A stretch of 64,000 nucleotides of DNA from G965279355 sp965279355 (GTDB lineage Bacteria; Pseudomonadota; Alphaproteobacteria; CACIAM-22H2). Shown here one piece after another: positions 1 through 8,931 of the stretch (position 1 is the first letter of the stretch; every line of letters starts with the position of its first letter). The position numbers were made by a program, and so were the translations under genes. The notes under the pieces are model-generated. The model had not been told where the DNA came from, ran no database searches, and worked only from the letters and a program-made list of their open reading frames with translations. The stretch covers positions 2,852,001 through 2,916,000 of the forward strand of contig OZ257155.1 in the NCBI GenBank assembly GCA_965279355.1, in the 5' to 3' direction.

Positions 1-204
1 GCCAAGATCGGACCTGAACTTTCGAAGCGCGGCCTGCTGTTCGTCGGCATCGACGTGCTGGGCGACTACCTGACAGAGATCAACGTCACCTCGCCGACCG
101 GCATCCAGGAGATCAGCCGCTTCGACGGCACCAATCTCGCGGGACTGATCTGGGACGCCATCGAGAAGCGGCGCGGCGGCAGACCGCCGAAGGTGCGGTC
201 CTGA
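1..204 (+). CDS. gshB: Glutathione synthetase, C-terminal fragment
   Basis: The window opens inside a gene that reads in frame from base 1 to a TGA at 202-204. The 67 visible residues match the C-terminal end of the ATP-grasp glutathione synthetase family, including the INVTSPTGIQEI stretch that contributes to the ATP and glutathione site. The enzyme joins gamma-glutamylcysteine and glycine in the cytosol. The 5' part lies outside the window. The next gene starts one base after the stop, so the two are probably co-transcribed. Confidence 0.9.
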   Translation, partial: AKIGPELSKRGLLFVGIDVLGDYLTEINVTSPTGIQEISRFDGTNLAGLIWDAIEKRRGGRPPKVRS

Positions 205-205
205 C

Positions 206-892
206 ATGATCACCCATCTGACGCAGGTCCTGCGCCCCGACGAGGTGAAAGCGATCCGCGAGGAGCTCTCAAAAGAGATTTACGGTGACGGCCGCGAATC
301 GGTCAGCGGCGGCGCCGCGACGGTGAAGAACAATCTGGAACTGCCGTTCGGCACCGAGCAGACCCGCAAGCTCGGGGAACAGGTCACGGCGGCGCTGCGC
401 CGCAATCCCGTTTTCATGAACGTGATCCTGCCCAAGCGGATCGGCAATTTCATTTTCAATCGCTACCAAAGCGGCATGACCTATGGCGATCATCTCGACA
501 CGCCGCTCGGCTTCATGCGCGGCGGCGATCCAATGCGCTCCGACATCGCCATCACGGTGTTTCTCAGCGATCCGACGACCTATGACGGCGGCGAACTCAT
601 AATCGATTCCGACACTATCCCCAAGCCCGTGAAGCTGCCGGCCGGCGATGCGATTCTATATCCAGCCAACACCGTGCACCGGGTGGAAACGGTGACCCGC
701 GGCGTGCGCGTCGCCGCGGTAACGTGGATACAGAGCCTGGTTCCCGATCCGGCGCAGCGGCAGATCCTGTTGGACATGATGATGGTGAGGGATTTTCTGG
801 CCACCAATCAGACACCGCAGACGCTGGCCGACGCGCAGATCCGCGCCACCAAGACCTATGTCAGTCTGATCCAGATGTGGGCGCGGACCTGA
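206..892 (+). CDS. Fe(II)/2-oxoglutarate-dependent PKHD-type hydroxylase (PiuC/YbiX family)
   Basis: A 228-residue protein of the usual length for the PiuC/YbiX family, which is often linked to iron uptake. The iron triad is visible as H96-x-D98 in the GDHLDTPL segment and H158 in the NTVHRVE segment, followed by the GVRVAAV arginine that normally holds 2-oxoglutarate. The ATG lies one base after the gshB stop, which supports this start and translational coupling. No TonB receptor or other iron gene is visible beside it, so the substrate is not indicated. Confidence 0.9.
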   Translation: MITHLTQVLRPDEVKAIREELSKEIYGDGRESVSGGAATVKNNLELPFGTEQTRKLGEQVTAALRRNPVFMNVILPKRIGNFIFNRYQSGMTYGDHLDTPLGFMRGGDPMRSDIAITVFLSDPTTYDGGELIIDSDTIPKPVKLPAGDAILYPANTVHRVETVTRGVRVAAVTWIQSLVPDPAQRQILLDMMMVRDFLATNQTPQTLADAQIRATKTYVSLIQMWART

Positions 893-895
893 CCC

Positions 896-1546
896 TTACG
901 CCCCGCAATGCATCGCGCGGCCGAGATCAACATGCAGGTGATCGTGGTGGTCGGCGTCGCTCTTGGGTGTCAGCACCACGTTGAATAATCCGCAGGCATC
1001 TTTGGCGATATCCTGCAGGAAGCGTGATGGGGCGCCGGCCGCCCGCCAGTGATCCTTTACATTGATCCGCCGTCCGTCCTCGAGATCGAATCCGGAAATG
1101 TCGAGTGCCAGGCCGCGGCCGTGTTCCGAAACGCGCCTGGTGCCGCGGACGTTGCGGCATTCGAACGCGCCAAAATGCCGGATGAGGATCACCCGCTGCT
1201 TGAAATATTTCTCGGCTGCCGGCTGCACCACCCGCAGCTCGAAATCGGCCAGGGCAACCGCCAGCGAGCATGTCATGACGGCCGGACGCTCGAGCGGGAT
1301 CGTCGATTGCGCGAGACTGATTCCGTTGGTCAGCGTGCACTGACCGCCGGCGCGCTCGGCAACCATCTCATAGACGCCGCCGAGCCGGGCAAGCTGGTCC
1401 AGGCAGGGCAGCCCCAGCAGAAGAGGCGGGCGTTTCTGCGGTGCCGGAGGAGGCGACGGCGCCACGGCCACGCCGCCGGGCGCGCAAGCCGCCGACAGCA
1501 AGGCCAGTCCCAGAACAACCGCCCGTGATAAAACGCGAAGGGTCAC
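896..1546 (-). CDS. Extensin-family lipoprotein
   Basis: A 216-residue protein with an N-terminal signal and a lipobox (LSAAC, cysteine about residue 21), so probably a lipoprotein in the cell envelope. The rest matches the bacterial extensin-like C-terminal domain: a CSLAVALADFE segment, a GRGLALDISGF segment and a C-terminal DHHDHLHVDLG motif whose histidines resemble the metal site of M15-type peptidases. Function in bacteria is poorly defined; a cell-wall role is inferred. A second family member lies at 62038-62967. It converges on the hydroxylase gene with a 3-bp gap. Confidence 0.85.
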   Translation of the reverse strand: MTLRVLSRAVVLGLALLSAACAPGGVAVAPSPPPAPQKRPPLLLGLPCLDQLARLGGVYEMVAERAGGQCTLTNGISLAQSTIPLERPAVMTCSLAVALADFELRVVQPAAEKYFKQRVILIRHFGAFECRNVRGTRRVSEHGRGLALDISGFDLEDGRRINVKDHWRAAGAPSRFLQDIAKDACGLFNVVLTPKSDADHHDHLHVDLGRAMHCGA

Positions 1547-1892
1547 GAAGATCCGACAGCCAAAATCGCGACTCGGGGCCGCTTGCGAAACTATACGCAG
1601 CCGCTGTCACGCTTGTGAATCCGCAGACTGTCCGCATCCCGATCACCGATCTGTGTGGAGACGCACGCTCCATGGTCACCCCGCATCCCTTCCCCTCCGT
1701 CACCCCGCACTTGATGCGGGGTCCATCCCTCGGCCGCGCCGATGCCGCCGTTACGAGCGCGGCGCCATGGACCCCGCATCAAGTGCGGGGTGACAGCTAG
1801 AGGGCTAGCCCGCACGGCCTTGACCAGGCCCGGCAGGCGGGCGCATAATCCGGAGAAACTTGCAATTGCAAGTAATTCAGAGGGAGGACGAT
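1547..1892. other. Intergenic region with palindromic repeat
   Basis: A 346-bp gap between divergently transcribed genes. It holds the long inverted repeat described at 1699-1794 and the ribosome binding site of the LLM oxidoreductase (GGGAGG near 1882-1887). Promoters of both genes must lie here, but I see no clear consensus elements. Confidence 0.6.
1699..1794. repeat. Palindromic intergenic repeat, family A, copy 1
   Basis: Two 28-base arms, 1699-1726 and 1767-1794, are perfect reverse complements, beginning GTCACCCCGC and ending GGGGTCCAT, around a 40-base GC-rich centre. A degenerate relative lies at 42238-42308. Such REP/BIME-like elements are common between genes in alphaproteobacteria and could form a hairpin in RNA or DNA. 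Confidence 0.85.
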
Positions 1893-2963
1893 ATGAAGTT
1901 CGGTTACTTCACGCTGTCGGATAATCGCTACAAGAACAACACGCGGACGCCCGAGCAGTTCATCGGCGAAATCTTCAAACAATCCCTGCATGCCGACAAG
2001 ATCGGCCTTAACTCCGCCTGGATCGGCGAGCATCACTTCAACCTGCTGGGCGTCAACTCGGCGCCGCAGATCGTGCTGGCGCAACTCGCCGGCGCCACCA
2101 CGCGCATCCGCCTCGCTCCGGCGGTCGTCGTCCTGCCCATCCATCATCCGCTGCACGTCGCGGCACAATGGGCGACCCTCGACCTGCTATCCGGCGGCCG
2201 CGTCGATTTCGCCGCGGGGCGCGGTTATGACCAGCACGAGTACCGGCCGTTCAACGCCGATTTCCAGAATTCCGCCGAGGTGTTCGCCGAAGGCATGGAG
2301 ATCGTCTATCGCGCCTGGACTGAAAAGGGGAAATTCTCGCACAAGGGCAAGTACTACCAGTTCGACGATATCGATGTACGGCCGAAGCCGGTGCAGTCAC
2401 CGCTCAATCCATACGTGGCCTGCTTTTCTCGTATCTCGCTGGAGCTCGCGGCGAAGAACGGCTGGAACATCATCTTCGCGCCGTTCGCAGCGGCCATGGT
2501 CTATGGCAGCCTTGCAAAGGCTGTTCAGGAATATCGTGAAGCCTGTGTCAAATACGGAAAAAAGCCGGGTAAGGCGATGTGCAGCTACTTTATCCATATC
2601 GCCAGTACGCCGACCGAAGAGGATTACGGCCGCGAAGCCTTGATGCGCTATTTCAAGGAATGCCTTGTCGGCGCCTTCCCTACCGATCCCAAGACTGTGC
2701 CGCCGACCTTGAAATACTTCCTCAACATCGTCGACATCCTCGACAATATGAAAAAGGAAAATCTGACCTCGAAATCGATTCTGGTCGGTTCACCACAGAA
2801 GGTTATCGACGACCTCAAGGAGATCGAGGCGGCCGGAATCAGCGAAGTGATTATGTACTTCAACTACGGGCTCAAACCGCACAACATGGTGATCGAGATG
2901 ATGGATCGCTTCACCGCTGAAGTCATGCCGGCCTTTGAAGGCGCGAAGGCCGCGGTGGACTAA
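1893..2963 (+). CDS. LLM-class flavin-dependent oxidoreductase (luciferase-like)
   Basis: A 356-residue protein with the bacterial luciferase-like TIM-barrel pattern: an N-terminal MKFGYFTLSDN strand, WIGEHHFN near residue 50, and a GGRVDFAAGRGYDQHEY loop. Family members use reduced FMN or F420 to oxidise small organic substrates; the substrate here cannot be told. The ATG at 1893 is preferred because GGGAGG lies 6 bases upstream; a longer reading frame from 1860 has no such site. A MarR regulator begins 8 bases after the stop and probably controls or is co-transcribed with this gene. Confidence 0.88.
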   Translation: MKFGYFTLSDNRYKNNTRTPEQFIGEIFKQSLHADKIGLNSAWIGEHHFNLLGVNSAPQIVLAQLAGATTRIRLAPAVVVLPIHHPLHVAAQWATLDLLSGGRVDFAAGRGYDQHEYRPFNADFQNSAEVFAEGMEIVYRAWTEKGKFSHKGKYYQFDDIDVRPKPVQSPLNPYVACFSRISLELAAKNGWNIIFAPFAAAMVYGSLAKAVQEYREACVKYGKKPGKAMCSYFIHIASTPTEEDYGREALMRYFKECLVGAFPTDPKTVPPTLKYFLNIVDILDNMKKENLTSKSILVGSPQKVIDDLKEIEAAGISEVIMYFNYGLKPHNMVIEMMDRFTAEVMPAFEGAKAAVD

Positions 2964-2970
2964 AGGGTCG

Positions 2971-3411
2971 ATGTTCGATCTCGCCCAGTTCCTTCCCTAT
3001 CTGCTCAACCGCGCCGGCACGCGGCTCGCGGTCGATTTCGGCCGCGAGATCCAGGGGTTGGGCGTCGGCGTTCAGGAATGGCGGGTGATGGCGGCCCTCG
3101 CCGCGCATGGGCCGCAGCGCCTGTCGGACCTGGCCGCACTGACATCAATCGATCTCTCGACCCTGTCGCGGCTTGTCGGAAGGATGACCAAGAGCGGTCT
3201 CACGGAGCGCGCCCGCGCCGACGGAGACCGCCGTGAATTGCGGATCGGCCTGAGCGCCAAGGGCAGCAAGACCACACGCGCCATCATTCCAACGGCCCAG
3301 CGCTATGAGCAGGTCGCCCTTGGCGGGCTCTCCGCCGCGGACAGCCGAAAGCTCAAGCAGCTTCTGGTGAAGGTCTACGCCAATCTCGACGGGCTGCCAC
3401 GCAGCAGCTAA
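2971..3411 (+). CDS. MarR-family transcriptional regulator
   Basis: A 146-residue winged-helix protein of standard MarR length. The recognition helix region reads LSDLAALTSIDLSTLSRLVGRM, followed by the wing with RADGDRRELRIGLSAKG, the conserved DxR..R pattern. It starts 8 bases after the LLM oxidoreductase stop, so a one-operon arrangement with possible autoregulation and effector sensing is likely. The ligand is unknown. Confidence 0.9.
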   Translation: MFDLAQFLPYLLNRAGTRLAVDFGREIQGLGVGVQEWRVMAALAAHGPQRLSDLAALTSIDLSTLSRLVGRMTKSGLTERARADGDRRELRIGLSAKGSKTTRAIIPTAQRYEQVALGGLSAADSRKLKQLLVKVYANLDGLPRSS

Positions 3412-3422
3412 ATACTGCGGCG

Positions 3423-3983
3423 ATGCTTCGCACTGTCCCTTTCTACTACCTGCGCCACGGCGAGACGGACTGGAACCTGCAGCGCCGCGCACAGGGCCAT
3501 ACCGATGTGCCGCTGAATCCGACCGGCATTGCGCAGGCCGAAGCGGCGCGCGACCGTCTACGCACGAAATGTACGGCGAAAGTGATCTGCACCAGCCCGC
3601 TGGCGCGCGCCTACGAGACCGCGCGCATCGTCAATGAAGGCCTGAACCTGCCGCTGCATGTCATCGACGATCTGAAGGAATGCGGCTTCGGCGTGCGCGA
3701 AGGCGAGACGACGCATGACTGGTTCCGTGACTGGCGCGCCGGCGGCGTCTGTCCCGACGGCGCCGAACCCTATGAGGACTTCAAGGCGCGGGCGCTACGC
3801 GGCCTCAACGCCGCCCTCGCCCATCCGGGCCCGGTGCTGATCGTCGCGCATGGCGGCGTGTACTGGGCGATCCAGGAATACGGACGGCTGGGCCACGACC
3901 AGCGCATTCCCAATGGCATACCGATCCGACACGAACCGCCGACCCCGACCATCCCCGGCTGGACAGCGCGGCTTGTCGAATAG
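3423..3983 (+). CDS. Histidine phosphatase (phosphoglycerate mutase-like) family protein
   Basis: A 186-residue protein with the branch signature YYLRHGETDWN at residues 7-17, where the RHG histidine is the phosphorylated nucleophile, and the second catalytic histidine in VLIVAHGGVYW near residue 142. It starts 11 bases after the MarR gene on the same strand. The family covers phosphosugar, nucleotide-base and cobalamin-pathway phosphatases; nothing nearby fixes the substrate. Confidence 0.9.
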   Translation: MLRTVPFYYLRHGETDWNLQRRAQGHTDVPLNPTGIAQAEAARDRLRTKCTAKVICTSPLARAYETARIVNEGLNLPLHVIDDLKECGFGVREGETTHDWFRDWRAGGVCPDGAEPYEDFKARALRGLNAALAHPGPVLIVAHGGVYWAIQEYGRLGHDQRIPNGIPIRHEPPTPTIPGWTARLVE

Positions 3984-4000
3984 CGGCCTGCATCAGGCGG

Positions 4001-4309
4001 TCAACCCGTCAACTTTTTCAGCTCGGTCCGCGCCTGCTTGAGAATCTTCTTCTGCGCCGCCGACAGGTTGCGGCCCGCCGCGTCGATCAGCGTGGTCAGC
4101 ATCGACACTGCCGAGCGATAGGCACTGTTCGATTTGCGCGCGCGGCGCCGGGTCAGGCTGCGCGGCGGCTTGCGGATCAGGGCCGCGGCTTCCCGCTTGG
4201 CCTTGGTCACGGTGCGGCTGGCGCGGCGCACGGTCTTGCGGGTCGTTCGCTTGGCCACGCGGGCGGCCGTTTTCACGCGGCGTGCCTTCGGTCGTCCTTT
4301 GGATGCCAT
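4001..4309 (-). CDS. Small lysine/arginine-rich histone-H1-like protein
   Basis: A 102-residue, very basic protein: residues 2-65 are dominated by Lys, Arg, Ala and Thr (for example KTAARVAKRTTRKTVRR), followed by a possible helical tail ending LKQARTELKKLTG. The ATG at 4309 follows a GGGAGAGAA ribosome binding site on the minus strand; a longer frame to 4375 has no site and would run into the next gene. Composition suggests nucleic-acid binding, comparable to bacterial H1-like proteins. This is inference from composition only. Confidence 0.6.
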   Translation of the reverse strand: MASKGRPKARRVKTAARVAKRTTRKTVRRASRTVTKAKREAAALIRKPPRSLTRRRARKSNSAYRSAVSMLTTLIDAAGRNLSAAQKKILKQARTELKKLTG

Positions 4310-4367
4310 GTTTCTCTCCCTTGGGTATTCAGGGAAAGCAACGCGGGGAAACGGGCCGGGTTCCGAA

Positions 4368-5645
4368 TCACACACCCCACTGCCCGATCGGCAGGCCGAA
4401 ATGAACCCGGCCGATGGCAGAGGCGAAGTTCAGATACTGCGACGAACTGTGCCCGCGATACATCGCGACATCGCTGAAATAGCGCTGCAGGCGATGGCCC
4501 TTGCGCCCCGGTGAGGAGCCTCCCGTCTGGAACAGCAGTTCGACGGACTCACTGGCGAGACGCCCGGCCTGCTGGAGCATGCCCCACAGGCGGAAATTCT
4601 CTTCCAGTGTGATGGTCGTGCCATTGGCCGCCCAGCGCGCGCAAAGCTCCATGTAGGTTTCCATGCCACGCAACACCAGCGCCTCCGCCGCGTCGGTCAT
4701 GGCAATCGCCTGACCGAAGGAGCGCTGAAAATCGAAGTGCTCGAAGCGCTGCATCGACGGTACGGACATCGTCTTGCGCGACCTGATGATGCCCTCGTAT
4801 TCGTCGAGCGAAGCGCGCGCGGCGCCGATGATCGGCACCACCAGAGAAGCGTGGAACGGCCCCATCAGCCGCCCGAGATACATGGGATTGCCGTGCAGCT
4901 TCGTCCCCGGCGTGCCGTCGACCATGCTCTCCGGCGTCGACGCCAGACCCGGCCCCAGCACGACCATGTGATGCTCCGGAACGAACACATCGGTGACGCG
5001 CACGCTGTTGGAGCCGCTGGCGCGCATGCCGAGCGTCTTGTCGCCGCCCCAGTCGTCGAGAATCTCGAACTTCCCATGCGGCACCACCGCCTGCCCGATC
5101 ACCGGCGCTTCACCCTCGCGGCGGATCCAGCCGCCGCACATGAAATGCGTCCCGTAGGGCACGCCCGAGCAGTAGTCCCAGGTGCCGTTGACGATATAAC
5201 CGCCCTTCACCGGCGCGTGCGTGCCGAGCGGCTGGGCGCGATGCGGCGCGATAAAATGGCCCGACGGACCGAACAGCTCCTGTTGTGCCTGCTCCGGCCA
5301 GTGCGACGCAACCTCGAACGCATGCGATGCGCAAAGCGTAAGGCACCAGCCAACGGCCGGATGGCCGCGCGAGATTTCGATCATCGTCCTGTAAAAAGTC
5401 GGAAGATCGAATTCATAGCCGCCGTATCGGCGCGGCTGGGTGATGCGATACATCCCGGCCTTGATGAAATCCTGATGCAGCTCTTCCGAATACGTGCCGC
5501 GCGCGTCGTTCGCATCCTGCTGCGCGCGCAGCTTCGGCCGCAGCGCCACGGCGCGAGCAATCAACTCAGCCGGGGTCAGGTCGGGTTCGGGGATCGGATA
5601 GAGAGGCGCCGCCGGTTTCTGTGCGGCGGCCGCGAATGACGACAT
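4368..5645 (-). CDS. Acyl-CoA dehydrogenase-fold flavin-dependent monooxygenase
   Basis: A 425-residue protein with the acyl-CoA dehydrogenase fold, closest in layout to the oxygenase component of two-component flavin monooxygenases (HpaB/HsaA/DszC-like, group D): an N-terminal helical domain with MYRITQPRRYGGYE, the central ISRGHPAVGWCLTLCASHA helix, and a C-terminal GGSSPGRKGHRLQRYFSDVAMYRGH segment. These enzymes take reduced flavin from a separate reductase; no reductase gene is adjacent. The substrate is unknown. It could instead be a true dehydrogenase. Confidence 0.75.
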   Translation of the reverse strand: MSSFAAAAQKPAAPLYPIPEPDLTPAELIARAVALRPKLRAQQDANDARGTYSEELHQDFIKAGMYRITQPRRYGGYEFDLPTFYRTMIEISRGHPAVGWCLTLCASHAFEVASHWPEQAQQELFGPSGHFIAPHRAQPLGTHAPVKGGYIVNGTWDYCSGVPYGTHFMCGGWIRREGEAPVIGQAVVPHGKFEILDDWGGDKTLGMRASGSNSVRVTDVFVPEHHMVVLGPGLASTPESMVDGTPGTKLHGNPMYLGRLMGPFHASLVVPIIGAARASLDEYEGIIRSRKTMSVPSMQRFEHFDFQRSFGQAIAMTDAAEALVLRGMETYMELCARWAANGTTITLEENFRLWGMLQQAGRLASESVELLFQTGGSSPGRKGHRLQRYFSDVAMYRGHSSSQYLNFASAIGRVHFGLPIGQWGV

Positions 5646-5824
5646 GGGCGTGTTCCCTCAGGAGCTTGTTGCCCCGACTATAGCGAATTCGGGGGACGAT
5701 GCAGGAGCGTCTCGACCCTGTGACAGAACCTGCCCACTTCCTGCCCGAAATCTGGCCTGCGCTTGATCGACGGCCGGTTTTACCGCCGCTGCTAGGATTC
5801 CTGTAAACCGGCCGGAGAGCTCCG

Positions 5825-6823
5825 TTGATCCGCATTATGTTCGCATGCCTGATCCTGCTCGGCGCATTGCTTCCAGCGCACGCGCAGGCACCGCAGTCCG
5901 TCGGCGTCGGCGATATCGCCAGCCCGGCGCGCGGCCCCGCGCCTACTGTTCCCGCCGCCGGCTCCGGCTTTATGCTGGTGAAGAACTGGGATTTCGGCAG
6001 CAGCGGCACGATCCGCAACGTCGAGGATCTCAGCCGCGAGTTCCAGTTCCGCGATCACTGGGGCACGCTCAACAACGGCAACAATTACGGCTCGAAGTCG
6101 GTGGCGCCCAATAGCGCGACCGCCATTCGCGGCCAGCCGCACGAAGACGCGTCGCGTCCCTTCCGCAGCTTCACCGCCGAGGCGCTACGCACCTATGTGC
6201 GTCCGCTCGATCCGACGGCGCGCACGGTGAGCGCCAGCCGGCATGAAGTCGGCAACGGCTTCTTCATGCCGAAATTCACGCTACCTGGCGGCGGCGCGCA
6301 TCTCGGACGCGACCTGCTGTGGGAAACGCGGGTACGCATCAACAATCCAGCCCCGGGCTTCTGGTTCGCGATCTGGACCGCGGGCAATGAATGGGACAAG
6401 GGTGCGGAGATGGACGTCGTCGAAAGCTTCGGCTTCGACAATGGCGGCGGCTACACCAATTTCGACGCGCGGCTGTTCCATGTGAACAGCGTCGGCGGCA
6501 GCGACGACAACAAGGCCTCGGCCTGGGAGCAGCATGTGCCCGGTCGCCGCACCGACCTCACGCAATGGCACACCTTCACCTGGCTCTATCGCAAGGACGA
6601 CACCTATGTCGTGTGGTTCGACGGCATCCAGGTGCAGAGCGGCAGGATCCACTGGACGCGCGGCGGCAAGCGCGACGGCAAGCCTATCAACATGGTCTTC
6701 CTGTTCGACCCCAGCTGGGGCCACACCAAGGTGAAGAGCGTCGACGTGAAGGACCTGCCGGCCGCACAGTTCCGCGACTTCTACTACGAATGGGATTACA
6801 GCCGAGTCTATCTGCGGCCGTAA
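5825..6823 (+). CDS. Secreted glycoside hydrolase family 16-like protein
   Basis: A 332-residue protein with a signal peptide (residues 1-21, cleavage after AHA). The body has the GH16 beta-sandwich hallmark ExDxxE: E195-M-D197-V-V-E200, nucleophile, helper Asp and acid/base, preceded by PGFWFAIWTAGNEW and followed by WHTFTWLYRKDDTYVVWFDG, the usual binding-strand segments. GH16 enzymes cut or transfer beta-1,3/1,4-glucans and galactans. No transporter or other carbohydrate gene adjoins it. The first codon is ATG or TTG-like near 5825; an ATG at residue 5 is an alternative. Its stop directly abuts the stop of the convergent guanine deaminase gene. Confidence 0.82.
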   Translation: MIRIMFACLILLGALLPAHAQAPQSVGVGDIASPARGPAPTVPAAGSGFMLVKNWDFGSSGTIRNVEDLSREFQFRDHWGTLNNGNNYGSKSVAPNSATAIRGQPHEDASRPFRSFTAEALRTYVRPLDPTARTVSASRHEVGNGFFMPKFTLPGGGAHLGRDLLWETRVRINNPAPGFWFAIWTAGNEWDKGAEMDVVESFGFDNGGGYTNFDARLFHVNSVGGSDDNKASAWEQHVPGRRTDLTQWHTFTWLYRKDDTYVVWFDGIQVQSGRIHWTRGGKRDGKPINMVFLFDPSWGHTKVKSVDVKDLPAAQFRDFYYEWDYSRVYLRP

Positions 6824-8173
6824 TCAGCCCTTGTCGACGACCTGCCGGCCGGCGACCCAGACCTCTCGGATATTGGCCGTTGTCGCGCCGTAGATGATTT
6901 TTTGCAGGACGTCGTCGCCCGCATCGTCCGGCCAGAGATGCAGGGCTGAATCCGGTATGTTCACATCGACGACCAACGCATCGAACTGATAGCCCGGTGC
7001 GAAAACACCGATCGGCAGATCGAGCGCCTCGCCGCCGCCGGCGGTCGCCAGCCAGAAGGCGTCGCGAAAATCGATGCGGGCATCCGCCCGACCGCGCGTT
7101 TCCGGCGGGCGCGCGGGGTCGACACCGTCGGCCAGAGCGCGCGACGCCGTGATCGCGTGGCGGCAGGCGTCCAGCAGGAACGGGGACGGGCCGCCCGCCA
7201 CATCCGATCCCAGCCCGGCGCGCACCCCCTGCCCCAGCGCATCCCTCAACGGCAGCACCGCATTGCCGAAGTAAAAGTTCGACAGCGGACAATGCGCGAT
7301 GGCGGCCTCGGCACCAGCAACCAGCGCAAGGTCCGCCCGGTCCAGCATGATTCCGTGCGCCAGAATGGTGCGGCGGGTCAGCAGGCCGAACCGCGCCAGG
7401 TTCTGCGCATCCGACTGTCCCATGCGTTCCCGCACATGCGCGTGCTCCCAGTCACTTTCGGAACAATGGGTCTGCACATGGCAGCCGGTCTCGGCGACGA
7501 GCCGCCCCAGGCCTTCAAGCATCGCGTCCGTGCAGGCCGGGATGAAGCGCGGCGTGATCACGGGTAGGACGCGCCCGTCGTTGCCGGGCATCGCCCGGAC
7601 AGACGCGATCAGGTCCCGCGTCTCGTCGATGCCGGATCGTGCCGATGCGTCGCGATAGAAATCCGGCGTCTGCCCCGGATGATCCATCGCCACCCTGCCG
7701 ACCAGCGCGCGCTGCCCTTTCGCAAGACAGATATCCGCAAGACGTCGCGTCGCCTCCAGATGAACGGTCCCGAAATACATCGCGGTCGTCGTGCCGAAGG
7801 CGAGCAGCGTGTCGACCATCGACGAGTACACCGCCTGAGCGAACTCAACATCCGCAAAGCGCGCCTCCAGCGGGAACGTGTAGTCGAACAACCACTTCTC
7901 CAGCGGCAGGTCGAGCGCCTTGCCAAGCTGCGGCCATTGCGGCGCATGGAGATGGAGATCGACCAGGCCCGGCAGCAGATACTGCCCCGGCTTCAGTTCG
8001 CGCAGCGTGCCACTGTCGCGCGCCGCATGCCTCGCCGCCTCATAGGCGACGTTGCCCGGCCGGTGCACGGCAGCGATCGTGCCGTCGTCGCCAATCGCGA
8101 CAAGCGCCGCCTCGATGATTTCGACGGCGCCACGTTTTGGCGCATGCATCAGGGTGCCGAGGATGGTCTGCAT
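6824..8173 (-). CDS. guaD: Guanine deaminase
   Basis: A 449-residue amidohydrolase. The metal site is visible as PGLVDLHLHAPQW near residue 70, with HCSES for the later ligands and GLGSDVAGG for the catalytic aspartate. The APQ after HxH and KWLFDYTFPLE are typical of guanine deaminase rather than other amidohydrolases. It converts guanine to xanthine and ammonia in purine salvage. No xanthine dehydrogenase genes are adjacent here. Convergent with the GH16 gene with no gap. Confidence 0.9.
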   Translation of the reverse strand: MQTILGTLMHAPKRGAVEIIEAALVAIGDDGTIAAVHRPGNVAYEAARHAARDSGTLRELKPGQYLLPGLVDLHLHAPQWPQLGKALDLPLEKWLFDYTFPLEARFADVEFAQAVYSSMVDTLLAFGTTTAMYFGTVHLEATRRLADICLAKGQRALVGRVAMDHPGQTPDFYRDASARSGIDETRDLIASVRAMPGNDGRVLPVITPRFIPACTDAMLEGLGRLVAETGCHVQTHCSESDWEHAHVRERMGQSDAQNLARFGLLTRRTILAHGIMLDRADLALVAGAEAAIAHCPLSNFYFGNAVLPLRDALGQGVRAGLGSDVAGGPSPFLLDACRHAITASRALADGVDPARPPETRGRADARIDFRDAFWLATAGGGEALDLPIGVFAPGYQFDALVVDVNIPDSALHLWPDDAGDDVLQKIIYGATTANIREVWVAGRQVVDKG

Positions 8174-8241
8174 GGGACTCAGAGACTTGCAATCCCAAGG
8201 CCACTAGCGCAGCAGGCGGCTTCCGTGAGACAGGAAGTCGC

Positions 8242-8844
8242 ATGAAGGCGGACCCAAAAACGACCGGCCCGGATCGCGCGTGGCAGCGCATGCTGTCGGG
8301 CCGCCGGCTCGACCTGCTCGATCCCTCGCCGCTTGATATCGAGATCGACGACATCGCGCTGGGCCTGTCGCGGGTCGCGCGCTGGAACGGGCAGACGACC
8401 GGCGATCACGGCATGTCGGTGGCGCAGCATTCGCTGCTGGTCCTCGATATCCTCGACGCCACGGCGGACAGGGTCAGCCGCAATCTCCGGCGCGCGGCCC
8501 TGCTGCACGATGCCAGCGAGTTCGTGACGGCGGATCTCATCACGCCGTTCAAGGCGGCGCTGGGCGATTCCTACAAATCCATCGAGAAGCGGGTGCAGGA
8601 AGCCGTGCATCTGCGCTTCGGCCTGCCGGCGCGCCTGTCGGCAGAATGGAGTGCGACCATCAAGCGCGCCGACCGCGACGCCGCGTTCATCGAGGCGGTC
8701 GAGCTCGCCGGCTTCAGCGAACAAGAAGCCCGCCGCATCTTCCAGTTCCGCCGCGCCCGCCGCCCCGGCAAGCTCACGCCATGGCCGCCGGAAGAAGCGC
8801 GGCGGCGGTTTCTGGAGCGGTTCAAAGCAGTCAGCCCGGCCTGA
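8242..8844 (+). CDS. HD-domain nucleotidase (YfbR-like)
   Basis: A 200-residue HD-superfamily hydrolase. Metal ligands are visible in GDHGMSVAQHSLLVLDIL (H) and RRAALLHDASEFVTADLI (the HD pair), the layout of YfbR-type 5'-deoxynucleotidases. The ATG at 8242 is chosen because the protein then begins just before the conserved region; upstream in-frame sequence overlaps the divergent guaD promoter. A nucleotide-pool role alongside the neighbouring guaD is possible but only inferred. Confidence 0.78.
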   Translation: MKADPKTTGPDRAWQRMLSGRRLDLLDPSPLDIEIDDIALGLSRVARWNGQTTGDHGMSVAQHSLLVLDILDATADRVSRNLRRAALLHDASEFVTADLITPFKAALGDSYKSIEKRVQEAVHLRFGLPARLSAEWSATIKRADRDAAFIEAVELAGFSEQEARRIFQFRRARRPGKLTPWPPEEARRRFLERFKAVSPA

Positions 8845-8931
8845 AAGAATCCCGCACGGTGCCGGATTACACCCCCGCCCCTTCGCGTTGACTCCCTGAC
8901 ACACGGCTCCGTTCCGGGGCTGCGGAGCAAT

